64,000 nt of DNA from Chryseobacterium nakagawai (GTDB lineage: Bacteria > Bacteroidota > Bacteroidia > Flavobacteriales > Weeksellaceae), in NCBI RefSeq assembly GCF_900637665.1, contig NZ_LR134386.1:1914501-1978500 (forward strand), given 5' to 3'. A program made the position numbers and the translations under genes. Positions 16,220-24,873 of the stretch are shown here, piece after piece (within the stretch, counting starts at the first letter, position 1; every line of letters starts with the position of its first letter). The notes below the pieces were generated by a model. That model was not told the DNA's origin, made no database searches, and saw nothing but the letters and a program-made list of their open reading frames with translations.

Positions 16220-16433
16220 GTTTGAGAGTTGCAGGGTTTTAGAGTAGGAGTGTAAGAGAGTGTGAGAGTATCGAGTGGAAATAAGTAATTAAGGAGAGCT
16301 AATTTTTGGGTATTAGCTTCCCATTCCAAGTGCAAATCACTAATTTTGCAGGAGATAAAATCATGTATCAATTATCATTCATCATTTATAAACTCCTATG
16401 CTTTCAAACTCTAAAACTCTGGAACTCTCAAAC
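16220..16433. repeat. Imperfect inverted repeat flanking the folP promoter
   Basis: Arms at 16220-16245 and 16408-16433 are reverse complements at 24 of 26 positions, both made of GAGAGTT/TTTAGAGT units. They enclose about 160 nt with the folP -7 box. The right arm lies inside the folP reading frame. Confidence 0.7.
16341..16348 (+). promoter_or_regulatory. Promoter -7 box of folP
   Basis: TAATTTTG matches TAnnTTTG, giving a leader of about 45 nt to the ATG at 16398. There is no TTG at a standard distance (the nearest, at 16306-16308, is 32 nt away). Confidence 0.45.
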
Positions 16434-17264
16434 GCTCAAGCCCATTCTATCAACTGTAATGGCCGACTGGTACAACTGGATAGACCAAAGATCATGGGGA
16501 TCCTCAATCTTACTCCGGATTCATTCTCAGATGGAGGAAAATTTAATGACGAAAAGCTGGCATTAGAGCATGCTGAGAAGCTGTTGAAAGATGGGGCTGA
16601 AATTATTGATATTGGTCCGCAATCTACCCGTCCCAATGCTGAGTTTTTGAGCAGTGAACAGGAAGTTCAAAGGATTGGGAATATGATTTCTAACATTAAA
16701 AAAGAATTTCCAGAAGTATTGATTTCTTTGGACACATTTTATGCAGAAACAGTGAGATTCGGCTTCAATGAAGGGATCGATATGATTAATGATATCTCAG
16801 GCGGACAGTATGATGAAAAAATGTTTGAGACAGTGGCAGAAACCAAGCTTCCATACATTTTGATGCATATCAATCCATCTTATGAAACCATGCATGATAA
16901 GATTCAGTTTGAGGATATAACATTGGACGTGAACCGATATTTTTCTGAAAAAACTAATGAACTGTTACAAAAAGGGGTAAAAGATATCATCCTTGATCCT
17001 GGCTTTGGCTTTGGAAAAACAGTAGAAGATCAGATGAAAATGATCGATGAGGTTAAATATTTAGGGTTTGGAAAATTTCCTTTGCTAATTGGTATTTCTA
17101 GAAAATCATTTATCTATAAACCCCTTGGAAGATCTCCACTTGATATCAATGAAGAAACGCAGAAATTACATATGTTGGTTCTGGAACAAGGTGCTAAAAT
17201 TGTAAGAGTTCATGATGTGGCTGAAGCAAAGAAAACCCTCAATTGTTTTTTACAGAAAAAATAA
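16398..17264 (+). CDS. folP: Dihydropteroate synthase
   Basis: 288 residues. It condenses p-aminobenzoate with hydroxymethyl-dihydropterin pyrophosphate in folate synthesis and is the sulfonamide target. The TIM-barrel motifs are all present: IMGILNLTPDSFSDGGKF (about 32-49), IDIGPQSTRPNAE, MINDISGG, and DIILDPGFGFGKT followed by IGISRKSFI, which bind the pterin and pyrophosphate. The first 16 residues (MLSNSKTLELSNAQAH) are not family-like and are encoded partly by a repeat arm; the conserved part begins at INCNGRL. No other ATG fits, so either the extension is real or a rare start codon is used. Divergent from the DUF1599 operon. Confidence 0.93.
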   Translation: MLSNSKTLELSNAQAHSINCNGRLVQLDRPKIMGILNLTPDSFSDGGKFNDEKLALEHAEKLLKDGAEIIDIGPQSTRPNAEFLSSEQEVQRIGNMISNIKKEFPEVLISLDTFYAETVRFGFNEGIDMINDISGGQYDEKMFETVAETKLPYILMHINPSYETMHDKIQFEDITLDVNRYFSEKTNELLQKGVKDIILDPGFGFGKTVEDQMKMIDEVKYLGFGKFPLLIGISRKSFIYKPLGRSPLDINEETQKLHMLVLEQGAKIVRVHDVAEAKKTLNCFLQKK

Positions 17265-17280
17265 AAAGTGATAAAAAAAC

Positions 17281-17310
17281 TTGTGGGTTTTTAAAAAGTT
17301 TATACATTTG
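17281..17310 (+). promoter_or_regulatory. Promoter of the ilv operon
   Basis: TTG at 17281-17283, a 19-nt spacer and TACATTTG at 17303-17310 fit the Bacteroidota consensus. The box ends 4 nt before the ATG of the first leader peptide, so the leader transcript probably starts at or beside that ATG. Confidence 0.7.
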
Positions 17311-17314
17311 CAGT

Positions 17315-17398
17315 ATGAATTTTACGAATCAGAAAAATATTATTGTCATTTCTATTGCAGCTGTTGTCATTTACAACAGTCAGGAAACGGCACTTTAG
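17315..17398 (+). CDS. First ilv leader peptide (attenuator)
   Basis: A 27-residue reading frame with a run IIVISIAAVVI at residues 9-19; eight of those eleven residues are Ile or Val. It starts 4 nt after a promoter box. Its mRNA can form a hairpin CTGTTGT (17361-17367) / ACAACAG (17373-17379) across the Val codons. GAAACGGC (17384-17391), near the stop codon, is perfectly complementary to the 5' arm of the following terminator. This is the arrangement of a ribosome-stalling attenuator: shortage of charged Ile or Val tRNA would stall the ribosome and favour the antiterminator. Confidence 0.8.
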   Translation: MNFTNQKNIIVISIAAVVIYNSQETAL

Positions 17399-17422
17399 AA
17401 TAGATTTTCTTTAAAATATATA

Positions 17423-17454
17423 GGCCGTTTCATATTTGAAGCGGCTTTTTTTTG
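17423..17454 (+). terminator. Attenuator terminator 1 of the ilv operon
   Basis: Arms GCCGTTTC (17424-17431) and GAAGCGGC (17438-17445) pair with one G-U, followed by eight T. The competing antiterminator pairs 17384-17391 with 17424-17431 over 8 bp. Confidence 0.8.
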
Positions 17455-17475
17455 TTTAATTTTTAGAATACAACT

Positions 17476-17532
17476 ATGTATCAGTTATTCGCAGTAATTA
17501 TTATCGTCATTATTATTCCCTTACGTATGTGA
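17476..17532 (+). CDS. Second ilv leader peptide (attenuator)
   Basis: An 18-residue frame, MYQLFAVIIIVIIIPLRM, with six Ile, two Val and two Leu. It lies between the first terminator and a second, stronger one. TGTGAGA at 17528-17534 overlaps its stop codon and is the exact complement of TCTCACA (17568-17574) in the 5' arm of the second terminator, which is the same logic as the first leader. No promoter box is visible between the two units, so they would act in series on one transcript. Confidence 0.8.
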   Translation: MYQLFAVIIIVIIIPLRM

Positions 17533-17562
17533 GACGGAAGATGTATGACTGTACATATATTG

Positions 17563-17593
17563 AGCCCTCTCACACTGTGAGAGGGCTTTTTTT
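17563..17593 (+). terminator. Attenuator terminator 2 of the ilv operon
   Basis: A perfect inverted repeat: AGCCCTCTCACA (17563-17574) and TGTGAGAGGGCT (17576-17587), followed by a run of T. It lies 34 nt before the ilvE start and can be disrupted by pairing of 17528-17534 with 17568-17574. Confidence 0.85.
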
Positions 17594-17626
17594 ATTCTCA
17601 TTTTTTAATTTTTAACCCACTATAAC

Positions 17627-18499
17627 ATGTATTACAACGACGACACGGTCATCTATTTTGACGGAAACTTCATGAAAGCCAAAGACGCAGGAACCAATCT
17701 TTACGGACAATCTCTTCACTATGGATATTCTGTTTTTGAAGGAATCAAATCTTATAGCACAGCTCATGGAACCAGGATTTTTAAAGCTAAAGAACATTAC
17801 GAAAGATTAAAAAAATCGGCAGAACTCATGCATATTCCTTTCGATTACTCCGCAGATCAGCTTACAGAACTTACCTACGAATTGTTAGAGCTAAATGGCT
17901 TTGCAGATGCGTATATCCGTCCTCTGATCACCTGTTCGCCCAATATGTCTCTTTCAAAAGGCAAAGAGTCTTACCTGTCTTTATTAGCATGGGAGTGGAG
18001 CAATGGTTATCTGGCAGATAAAATGAAGATTATGACTTCAGGTTTTCAACGTCCTAATCCCAAAGCCTTTAAAGTAGAAGCTAAAGTTGGTGGACATTAT
18101 GTGAATTCAATCTTAGCTTGTCAGGATGCGAAAGACAAAGGGTATGATGAAGCCTTAGTTCTGGATGAAAATGGAAATGTAGCAGAAAGCTCAGGAGCCA
18201 ATGTTTTTTATGAAAAAGACGGAACATTATTTACTCCGGCAAAGGGAAGTATTCTTCCCGGAATTACCCGTCAGACTGTCTTTGAAATATGTGATGAACT
18301 GAATATTCCGGTTAAGGAAACCTTCTTTAAACCTGAAGAAATGAGAGGTGCTGATGCTGCATTTTTCTGTGGTACGGCAGCTGAGATTGTGGCATTGGAT
18401 TCACTGGATGATGTGCCTTTTACTAAAGAATGGGAAGACACGGCAAGTGAAAAGGTACAACAGGCTTATTTGAAATTGGTGAGAGTTTTGTCATTGTAA
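17627..18499 (+). CDS. ilvE: Branched-chain amino acid aminotransferase
   Basis: 290 residues, PLP fold type IV. It transfers the amino group between glutamate and the keto acids of Ile, Val and Leu. GNFMKAKDAGTNLYGQSLHYGYSVFEGIKSY marks the N-terminal domain, the PLP lysine is Lys153 in EAKVGGHYVNS, and ENGNVAESSGANVFYEKDG and SILPGITRQTVFEIC bind cofactor phosphate. It is the first structural gene behind the tandem attenuators and is followed by a 165-nt gap to ilvD. Confidence 0.95.
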   Translation: MYYNDDTVIYFDGNFMKAKDAGTNLYGQSLHYGYSVFEGIKSYSTAHGTRIFKAKEHYERLKKSAELMHIPFDYSADQLTELTYELLELNGFADAYIRPLITCSPNMSLSKGKESYLSLLAWEWSNGYLADKMKIMTSGFQRPNPKAFKVEAKVGGHYVNSILACQDAKDKGYDEALVLDENGNVAESSGANVFYEKDGTLFTPAKGSILPGITRQTVFEICDELNIPVKETFFKPEEMRGADAAFFCGTAAEIVALDSLDDVPFTKEWEDTASEKVQQAYLKLVRVLSL

Positions 18500-18579
18500 A
18501 ATTGTAAATAATAATGAGTTGATTAACAATTTGTTATTGTTGATTTTTGAACAATTGAGTATTGTAATTTTTTGAAAAT

Positions 18580-18614
18580 TTGAAAATTAAAAAATATTAC
18601 AAGCTGTAGTTTTG
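18580..18614 (+). promoter_or_regulatory. Possible internal promoter before ilvD
   Basis: TAGTTTTG at 18607-18614 matches TAnnTTTG. The upstream TTG at 18580-18582 leaves a 24-nt spacer, slightly too long. If real, it would let ilvD-B-N-C-A be expressed without passing the attenuators. Confidence 0.4.
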
Positions 18615-18664
18615 ACCCAAAATTAAGTAAAAAAGAATCATTTAAGAGACTGGAAGAACAGCAA

Positions 18665-20353
18665 ATGCAGGATAATATGCTAAATAAATATTCAAAAACA
18701 TTCACACAAAATAGTGAGCAGCCAGCCGCAAAAGCAATGCTATACGGGATTGGTTTTACAGAAGAAGACATGCAGAAAGCACAAATTGGGATTGCAAGTA
18801 TGGGATATGATGGAAATACCTGTAACATGCACCTGAATGATCTTGCCAAAGTCGTCAAAAAAGGTACCTGGGATCATGGACTAGCAGGATTGATTTTTAA
18901 CACCATTGGAGTAAGCGATGGAATGAGCAATGGAACTGATGGAATGCGCTATTCACTCGTAAGCAGAGATGTGATTGCGGACAGTATTGAAGCCATCTGT
19001 GGCGCTCAGTATTATGACGGACTTATTGCTTTGCCCGGATGTGATAAAAATATGCCGGGAACCATCATTGCAATGGGAAGACTGAACAGACCTTCACTGA
19101 TGGTATATGGGGGAACGATTGCTCCGGGATGCTACAAAGGAGAAACATTAAATATTGTCTCGGCGTTTGAAGCCTTAGGGAAGAAAATTGCAGGTGAGAT
19201 ATCTGAAGAAGATTTGGATGGAGTAATTAAAAACTCTTGTCCCGGAGCAGGTGCCTGTGGCGGAATGTATACGGCTAATACAATGGCTTCAGCCATAGAA
19301 GCATTGGGAATGAGCCTCCCGTACTCATCTTCTAATCCAGCTTTAAGTAAAGAGAAACAGGATGAATGCCTGGAAGCAGGAAAATACCTGAAGATCCTTT
19401 TAGAAAAAGATATTAAACCTTCAGACATCATGACCAGAAAAGCTTTTGAAAATGCGCTTCGTGTGATTGTTGTTTTAGGAGGGAGTACCAATGCCGTGCT
19501 GCATTTTATAGCCATGGCTAAAAGCGTAGAGGTATCTCTTACTCAGGATGATTTTCAAACCATGAGTGATTGTACCCCTATGCTGGCCGATCTAAAACCA
19601 AGCGGGAAATATCTGATGCAGGATTTACATGAGCATGGCGGAATACCTGCCGTCATGAAATATCTGTTGGAAGAAGGATTATTACACGGAGATTGTCTGA
19701 CGGTTACCGGAAAAACATTAGCCGAAAATTTGAAAGATATTCCCACACTGGATTTTAATACTCAGAAGATTATAAAACCCTTATCAAACCCTATAAAACC
19801 TACCGGTCATTTGAGAATTCTGTATGGAAACCTTGCTGAAAAGGGAAGTGTTGCTAAAATCACAGGTAAAGAAGGAGAACGGTTTGTAGGGAAAGCCCGT
19901 GTATTTGACGGAGAGAAGAACCTCATCAAAGGAATTGCAGACGGAACAGTACAACACGGAGATGTGATTGTGATCCGTAACGAAGGACCTAAAGGAGCTC
20001 CCGGAATGCCTGAAATGCTGAAACCTACAAGTGCTTTGATAGGTGCAGGGTTAGGAAGCAGTGTCGCTTTGATTACGGATGGAAGGTTTAGTGGTGGAAC
20101 TCATGGATTTGTGGTGGGGCATATCACTCCCGAAGCTCATGAGGGCGGATTGATTGCCTTTGTAGAAGATGATGATCTTATAGAAATAGATGCTGTAAAC
20201 AATACAATACAGCTTAAGGTTTCGGAAGAAGAGATTGAAAAAAGAAAACAAGGCTGGCAAAAACCAGCTCTGAAAGTTAAAAAAGGATTACTCTATAAAT
20301 ATGCACTAACCGTATCATCCGCCGCTGAAGGCTGTGTAACGGATGAAATTTAA
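18665..20353 (+). CDS. ilvD: Dihydroxy-acid dehydratase
   Basis: 562 residues; a second in-frame ATG at 18677 ([11 protein letters not shown]) fits the family start equally well. It dehydrates dihydroxy-isovalerate and dihydroxy-methylvalerate, the third step of Val and Ile synthesis, using an iron-sulfur cluster. Cluster cysteines are visible in [21 protein letters not shown] and [18 protein letters not shown]. The C-terminal half has [18 protein letters not shown], the conserved end motif. It lies 12 nt upstream of ilvB and is cotranscribed. Confidence 0.95.
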   Translation: MQDNMLNKYSKTFTQNSEQPAAKAMLYGIGFTEEDMQKAQIGIASMGYDGNTCNMHLNDLAKVVKKGTWDHGLAGLIFNTIGVSDGMSNGTDGMRYSLVSRDVIADSIEAICGAQYYDGLIALPGCDKNMPGTIIAMGRLNRPSLMVYGGTIAPGCYKGETLNIVSAFEALGKKIAGEISEEDLDGVIKNSCPGAGACGGMYTANTMASAIEALGMSLPYSSSNPALSKEKQDECLEAGKYLKILLEKDIKPSDIMTRKAFENALRVIVVLGGSTNAVLHFIAMAKSVEVSLTQDDFQTMSDCTPMLADLKPSGKYLMQDLHEHGGIPAVMKYLLEEGLLHGDCLTVTGKTLAENLKDIPTLDFNTQKIIKPLSNPIKPTGHLRILYGNLAEKGSVAKITGKEGERFVGKARVFDGEKNLIKGIADGTVQHGDVIVIRNEGPKGAPGMPEMLKPTSALIGAGLGSSVALITDGRFSGGTHGFVVGHITPEAHEGGLIAFVEDDDLIEIDAVNNTIQLKVSEEEIEKRKQGWQKPALKVKKGLLYKYALTVSSAAEGCVTDEI

Positions 20354-20364
20354 CCTCAAACGTT

Positions 20365-22089
20365 ATGAAGAATTTAAATCAATCAACAGCAAGAGAACTG
20401 AGTGGAAGCCGTATTATTCTTGAAGCATTTCTTCAGGAAGGAGTGAAAACTGTTTTCGGGTATCCCGGCGGAGCAATCATTCCTATTTATGATGCGCTTT
20501 ATGATTATAAAGATCAGTTGGAGCATATTCTTGTTCGTCATGAGCAGGCAGCTGTACATGCAGCACAAGGGTTGGCCAGGGTTTCCGGGAAAGTAGGAGT
20601 AGTTATGGCTACCAGTGGCCCCGGAGCAACCAATTTGGTGACAGGCTTAGCGGATGCTTTGTTGGATAACACGCCGTTGGTATGTATTACGGGTCAGGTA
20701 TTTGAACATCTTTTAGGAACAGACGCCTTTCAGGAAATTGATGTGATGAATATTACAAGCCCTGTTACCAAATGGAATTATCAGGTAACAGATGCCAATG
20801 AGTTGCCTGAAGTCCTGGCAAAAGCATTTTATATCGCAAAATCAGGGCGTCCGGGACCTGTGCTTATTGATGTTACAAAAAATGCCCAGTTACAGAAAGC
20901 TTCATACAAAGGATATCATCCTTGTCATTTCTTAAGAAGTTATAAACCTGATCCTGTACCATCGCTGGAAAATATTGAACAGGCAGCGGAACTTATGAAC
21001 CATGCAGAACGCCCGTTCATTATTGCCGGACAGGGAATTATGCTGGGAAAAGCAGAGCGTGAGTTCTTAGAATTTGCAGAAAAATCAGGAATTCCGGTAG
21101 CATGGACTGTTTTAGGAATGGGTGTTCTTCCCACAGATCATCCACAGGCAGTTGGAATGGTAGGAATGCATGGAAATTACGGTCCTAATATTCTTACCAA
21201 TCAATGTGATGTATTGATTACCGTAGGAATGCGTTTTGATGACCGGGTGACCGGAAGATTGGATCAGTATGCAAAACAAGCCAAGATTATTCACCTGGAA
21301 ATTGACGCATCAGAAATCAATAAAAATGTAAAAGTGGATGTTCCGGTTCTCGGAAATTGTAAAGAAACCTTGCCACTTCTTACAGCATTGATCCAAAAAA
21401 GAGAACATCCGGAATGGCATCAAAGGTTTAAAGACTGCATGGAAGTTGAAAGCATCAATCTCATCAATGATGAGCTGTATCCTAAGGAAGAAGAGATCAC
21501 GATGGGAGAGGTGATCAGATGTCTCAATGAAATCACAAAAGGGGAAGCGGTTATTGTAACCGATGTAGGACAGCATCAGATGATCACCTGCAGATATTCC
21601 AATTTTCAACATTCAAGAACCAATATTACCAGTGGGGGATTGGGAACAATGGGATTCTGTCTTCCTGCGGCAATAGGGGCTGCTTATGGAGAACATCATT
21701 TCCCTGTTATTGCCATAATGGGAGATGGTGGTGCTCAGATGAACATTCAGGAGCTAGGAACAATCATGCAGTATCATCCGGAAGTTAAAATTTTAATTCT
21801 CAATAACAGCTATCTAGGGATGGTAAGACAATGGCAGGAGCTGTTTCATGAAGAGCGTTATTCTTCCGTGGAAATTCAGAGCCCGGAGTTTGTAAAGGTG
21901 GCAAATGGCTATCATATTCAGGGAAGAAAAGTGACTCAGAGAGAAGACCTAAAAGAAGCGCTTGATGAAATGCTTACCCATAAAGGAGCATTTCTGCTGG
22001 AAGTGATGACAGGAAAAAAACACAATGTTTTTCCGATGATTCCTCAGGGCAAAAGTGTTTCGGAGATTGTATTAAATAATCAACCATAA
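20365..22089 (+). CDS. ilvB: Acetolactate synthase, large (catalytic) subunit
   Basis: 574 residues, a thiamine-diphosphate enzyme. It condenses pyruvate with pyruvate or 2-oxobutyrate, the first common step of Val, Leu and Ile synthesis. The N-terminal TPP-binding domain carries the activating Glu in VRHEQAAVHAAQGLAR (about residue 60). The central FAD-binding domain is in place, and the C-terminal GDGGAQMNIQELGTIMQY with NNSYLGMVRQWQELF binds TPP-Mg. It is followed after 14 nt by its regulatory subunit gene. Confidence 0.95.
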   Translation: MKNLNQSTARELSGSRIILEAFLQEGVKTVFGYPGGAIIPIYDALYDYKDQLEHILVRHEQAAVHAAQGLARVSGKVGVVMATSGPGATNLVTGLADALLDNTPLVCITGQVFEHLLGTDAFQEIDVMNITSPVTKWNYQVTDANELPEVLAKAFYIAKSGRPGPVLIDVTKNAQLQKASYKGYHPCHFLRSYKPDPVPSLENIEQAAELMNHAERPFIIAGQGIMLGKAEREFLEFAEKSGIPVAWTVLGMGVLPTDHPQAVGMVGMHGNYGPNILTNQCDVLITVGMRFDDRVTGRLDQYAKQAKIIHLEIDASEINKNVKVDVPVLGNCKETLPLLTALIQKREHPEWHQRFKDCMEVESINLINDELYPKEEEITMGEVIRCLNEITKGEAVIVTDVGQHQMITCRYSNFQHSRTNITSGGLGTMGFCLPAAIGAAYGEHHFPVIAIMGDGGAQMNIQELGTIMQYHPEVKILILNNSYLGMVRQWQELFHEERYSSVEIQSPEFVKVANGYHIQGRKVTQREDLKEALDEMLTHKGAFLLEVMTGKKHNVFPMIPQGKSVSEIVLNNQP

Positions 22090-22103
22090 AATAAATAGAA
22101 AAT

Positions 22104-22385
22104 ATGAAAACAGAAAATAAAGAATATACCATAACAGCCTATACAGAAGATTGTTTGGGACTGATTAGCAGGATTAATGCTATTTTTTCAAGAAGGAGAA
22201 TTTCCATGACAAATTTTAATATGGGACCCTCTGAAACGGAGAACATAAAAAAGTTTGTGATTACGATCAGAGAAACCGAAGAATCTGTTCAGAAGATCAC
22301 CAGACAAATGGAAAAGCAGGTAGATGTACTGGAGGTTCATTATCATAAAAATCCATATTTCACAGCAATAGAACACGCTAGCTAA
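22104..22385 (+). CDS. ilvN: Acetolactate synthase, small (regulatory) subunit
   Basis: 93 residues forming a single ACT domain (ITAYTEDCLGLISRINAIFSRRRISMTNFNMGPSE). The small subunit activates IlvB and confers valine feedback inhibition. This is the short form, like E. coli IlvN or IlvM, and lacks the C-terminal domain of the ~160-residue IlvH type, so feedback may be weak or different; that is inference. It lies 14 nt after ilvB and 42 nt before ilvC. Confidence 0.9.
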   Translation: MKTENKEYTITAYTEDCLGLISRINAIFSRRRISMTNFNMGPSETENIKKFVITIRETEESVQKITRQMEKQVDVLEVHYHKNPYFTAIEHAS

Positions 22386-22427
22386 GGCGAAATCAAAATT
22401 ATAAACAATAAAATAAAATTATAGAAA

Positions 22428-23474
22428 ATGGCAAAATTAAATTTCGGAGGAGTAGAGGAAAACGTAGTAACAAGAGAAGAATTTCCGTTGAAAAAAGCTC
22501 AGGAAGTATTAAAAGATGAAGTAGTAGCGGTAATCGGGTATGGTGTACAGGGGCCGGGACAGGCACTGAACCAGAAAGACAATGGAATTAATGTGATCGT
22601 AGGACAGAGAAAAAACTCTAAATCCTGGGATAAGGCAGTGGCAGATGGTTTTGTTCCGGGTGAAACCTTATTTGAAATTGAAGAAGCCTTAGAAAAAGGA
22701 ACGATTATCTGCTATCTGTTGAGTGATGCGGCACAAATTGAATACTGGCCAAAAGTAAAGCAACATCTTACCCCTGGAAAAGCTTTGTATTTCTCTCACG
22801 GGTTTGGAATTACCTTTAATGAACGTACAGGAATTGTTCCTCCGGCAGATGTAGATGTCTTTTTGGTAGCTCCAAAGGGATCAGGAACTTCATTAAGAAG
22901 AATGTTTCTTCAGGATAGAGGACTGAATAGCAGTTTTGCTGTTTATCAGGATGCAACAGGAAAAGCAAGAGAAAGAGTGACCGCTCTGGGAATTGCCATA
23001 GGAAGCGGATATTTATTTGAAACAGACTTTAAAAAAGAAGTGTACAGCGATCTTGCCGGAGAAAGAGGAACGTTGATGGGAGCGGTGCAAGGAATATTTG
23101 CAGCACAATATGATGTTTTGAGAAAAAATGGGCATAGTCCATCAGAAGCTTTCAACGAAACGGTAGAAGAACTTACCCAATCATTGATGCCACTGGTAGC
23201 TGAAAACGGAATGGATTGGATGTATGCGAACTGCAGTACAACTGCTCAAAGAGGAGCTTTGGATTGGTGGAAGCGTTTCAGAGATGCAACTTCTCCTTTA
23301 TTTGAAGAATTGTATGATAATGTTGCTGCAGGAAATGAAGCACAAAGATCAATTGATAGTAATAGTAAACCTGATTACAGAGAAAATTTGGAAGTTGAAT
23401 TAACAGAATTGAGAGAGAGTGAAATGTGGAAGGCGGGAAAAACTGTACGAAGCCTGAGACCCGAAAATAATTAA
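22428..23474 (+). CDS. ilvC: Ketol-acid reductoisomerase
   Basis: 348 residues, class I length plus a short N-terminal extension. It isomerises and reduces acetolactate or acetohydroxybutyrate with NAD(P)H. The Rossmann motif is AVIGYGVQGPGQALNQKDNG (residues about 33-52), slightly different from the usual GYGSQG. GQRKNSKSW would contact the cofactor phosphate. The knotted C-terminal domain has SDLAGERGTLMGAVQGIFAAQYD with metal-binding acidic residues, and ETVEELTQSLMPLV. Confidence 0.94.
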   Translation: MAKLNFGGVEENVVTREEFPLKKAQEVLKDEVVAVIGYGVQGPGQALNQKDNGINVIVGQRKNSKSWDKAVADGFVPGETLFEIEEALEKGTIICYLLSDAAQIEYWPKVKQHLTPGKALYFSHGFGITFNERTGIVPPADVDVFLVAPKGSGTSLRRMFLQDRGLNSSFAVYQDATGKARERVTALGIAIGSGYLFETDFKKEVYSDLAGERGTLMGAVQGIFAAQYDVLRKNGHSPSEAFNETVEELTQSLMPLVAENGMDWMYANCSTTAQRGALDWWKRFRDATSPLFEELYDNVAAGNEAQRSIDSNSKPDYRENLEVELTELRESEMWKAGKTVRSLRPENN

Positions 23475-23487
23475 TACCAAAAGAAGA

Positions 23488-24750
23488 ATGAAGACGGGAG
23501 AAACCTATTTATCTGTATTGGATAAAGTTTACCAAGCGGCCGAAAGACTTAAAAATGTTTGTGTCAGAACTCCTTTAGCTGTTAATAATAATTTATCAGG
23601 AGTTTATAATGCTCAAGTACAATTTAAAAGAGAAGACCTTCAAAGGGTGAGATCTTATAAAATTCGTGGGGCATACAATAAGATGTCAACGATGTTAGAG
23701 GAAGAGCTTTCCCGTGGCATTGTTTGTGCCAGCGCAGGAAATCATGCTCAGGGAGTTGCTTTTGCCTGCAATACCATGGAGGTGAAAGGTACTATTTTTA
23801 TGCCTTTACCTACTCCCGGTCAAAAGCTGGAGCAGGTTAAAATGTTTGGTGGCAACTACATTGATGTTGTTTTGCAGGGAGATACCTTTGATGAAGCAAA
23901 AGATGCTGCGATGAGGTTTTGTAATGAAAATGACGGAACATTCATTCATCCATTTGATGATCCTGCGATTATTGAAGGGCAGGCTACAACGGCATTGGAA
24001 ATCCTTGAACAATCTGATGAACCTATTGATTATCTTTTTGTACCAATAGGAGGTGGTGGGTTGGCTGCAGGTATTTGTTCTGTGTTTAAAGAATTATCTC
24101 CCCAAACCAAAATCATTGGAGTGGAACCTTCCGCAGCGGCAAGCATGAAAAAGGCTCTGGAAAATGGTAAGCCCTTTCATCTTGATAAAATAAGCCGATT
24201 TGTAGATGGTGCAGCTGTGCAAAAGGTAGGGGATCTCACGTTTGAACTTTGTAAAAATACATTATATGATGTAGTTACCGTAGAGGAAGGGCTTGTGTGT
24301 GAAACGATACTTTCATTATATAATAAAGATGCTATCGTGGTGGAGCCGGCCGGTGCTCTTTCTGTGGCTGCTTTAGAAAAATATAAAGATCAGATCGAAG
24401 GAAAAAATGTAATTTGTATTATCAGTGGAAGTAATAATGATATTACCAGAATGGAAGAAATCAAAGAAAAAGCTTTGCTGTATGCCAACTTGAAACATTA
24501 TTTTCTGGTAAGATTCCCACAACGTCCGGGAGCATTGAAAACTTTTGTAATGGATGTGCTTGGGCCTAATGATGATATTACTTTTTTTGAATACACTCAG
24601 AAAAATTCAAAAGAAAAAGGAATTGCGGTAGTAGGAATTGCGGTGAAACAAAAAGAGGATTTCACACCCCTAATGGACAACATGAAAAGACAGGATTTTT
24701 TTGTCAACTACCTGAACAATGATCCGTCTTTGATGAATCTGCTGATTTAG
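23488..24750 (+). CDS. ilvA: Threonine ammonia-lyase (threonine deaminase)
   Basis: 420 residues. A PLP catalytic domain (about 1-320) has the Schiff-base lysine Lys58 in VRSYKIRGAYN, SAGNHAQGVAFA for PLP/substrate binding and GGGGLAAGICSV for the phosphate. One ACT-like C-terminal regulatory domain (about 333-420, HYFLVRFPQRPGALKTFVMDVLG) follows. It makes 2-oxobutyrate, the entry to isoleucine, and with a single ACT-like domain it should be the biosynthetic, isoleucine-inhibited type. It is the last gene of the ilv operon, 13 nt after ilvC, and ends at a bidirectional terminator. Confidence 0.93.
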   Translation: MKTGETYLSVLDKVYQAAERLKNVCVRTPLAVNNNLSGVYNAQVQFKREDLQRVRSYKIRGAYNKMSTMLEEELSRGIVCASAGNHAQGVAFACNTMEVKGTIFMPLPTPGQKLEQVKMFGGNYIDVVLQGDTFDEAKDAAMRFCNENDGTFIHPFDDPAIIEGQATTALEILEQSDEPIDYLFVPIGGGGLAAGICSVFKELSPQTKIIGVEPSAAASMKKALENGKPFHLDKISRFVDGAAVQKVGDLTFELCKNTLYDVVTVEEGLVCETILSLYNKDAIVVEPAGALSVAALEKYKDQIEGKNVICIISGSNNDITRMEEIKEKALLYANLKHYFLVRFPQRPGALKTFVMDVLGPNDDITFFEYTQKNSKEKGIAVVGIAVKQKEDFTPLMDNMKRQDFFVNYLNNDPSLMNLLI

Positions 24751-24835
24751 TTGTTATAAAGATGATTCTAAAATCTAACCCTAACCACGAATGCCTTAAT
24801 GATTTTATTGGTGCACCCGTGGAATTAAAACAAGA

Positions 24836-24866
24836 AAAATCCGGCTCACTTCAGTGAGCCGGATTT
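24836..24866. terminator. Bidirectional terminator between ilvA and M28 peptidase
   Basis: Arms AAAATCCGGCTCACT (24836-24850) and AGTGAGCCGGATTT (24853-24866) enclose a 2-nt loop. It serves two convergent operons. Confidence 0.88.
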
Positions 24867-24873
24867 GGTCATT

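Noticed and set aside
16306..16566. Plus-strand 86-codon frame overlapping the start of folP
   Set aside because: Different frame from folP, no recognisable features, and it runs into the conserved folP coding region.
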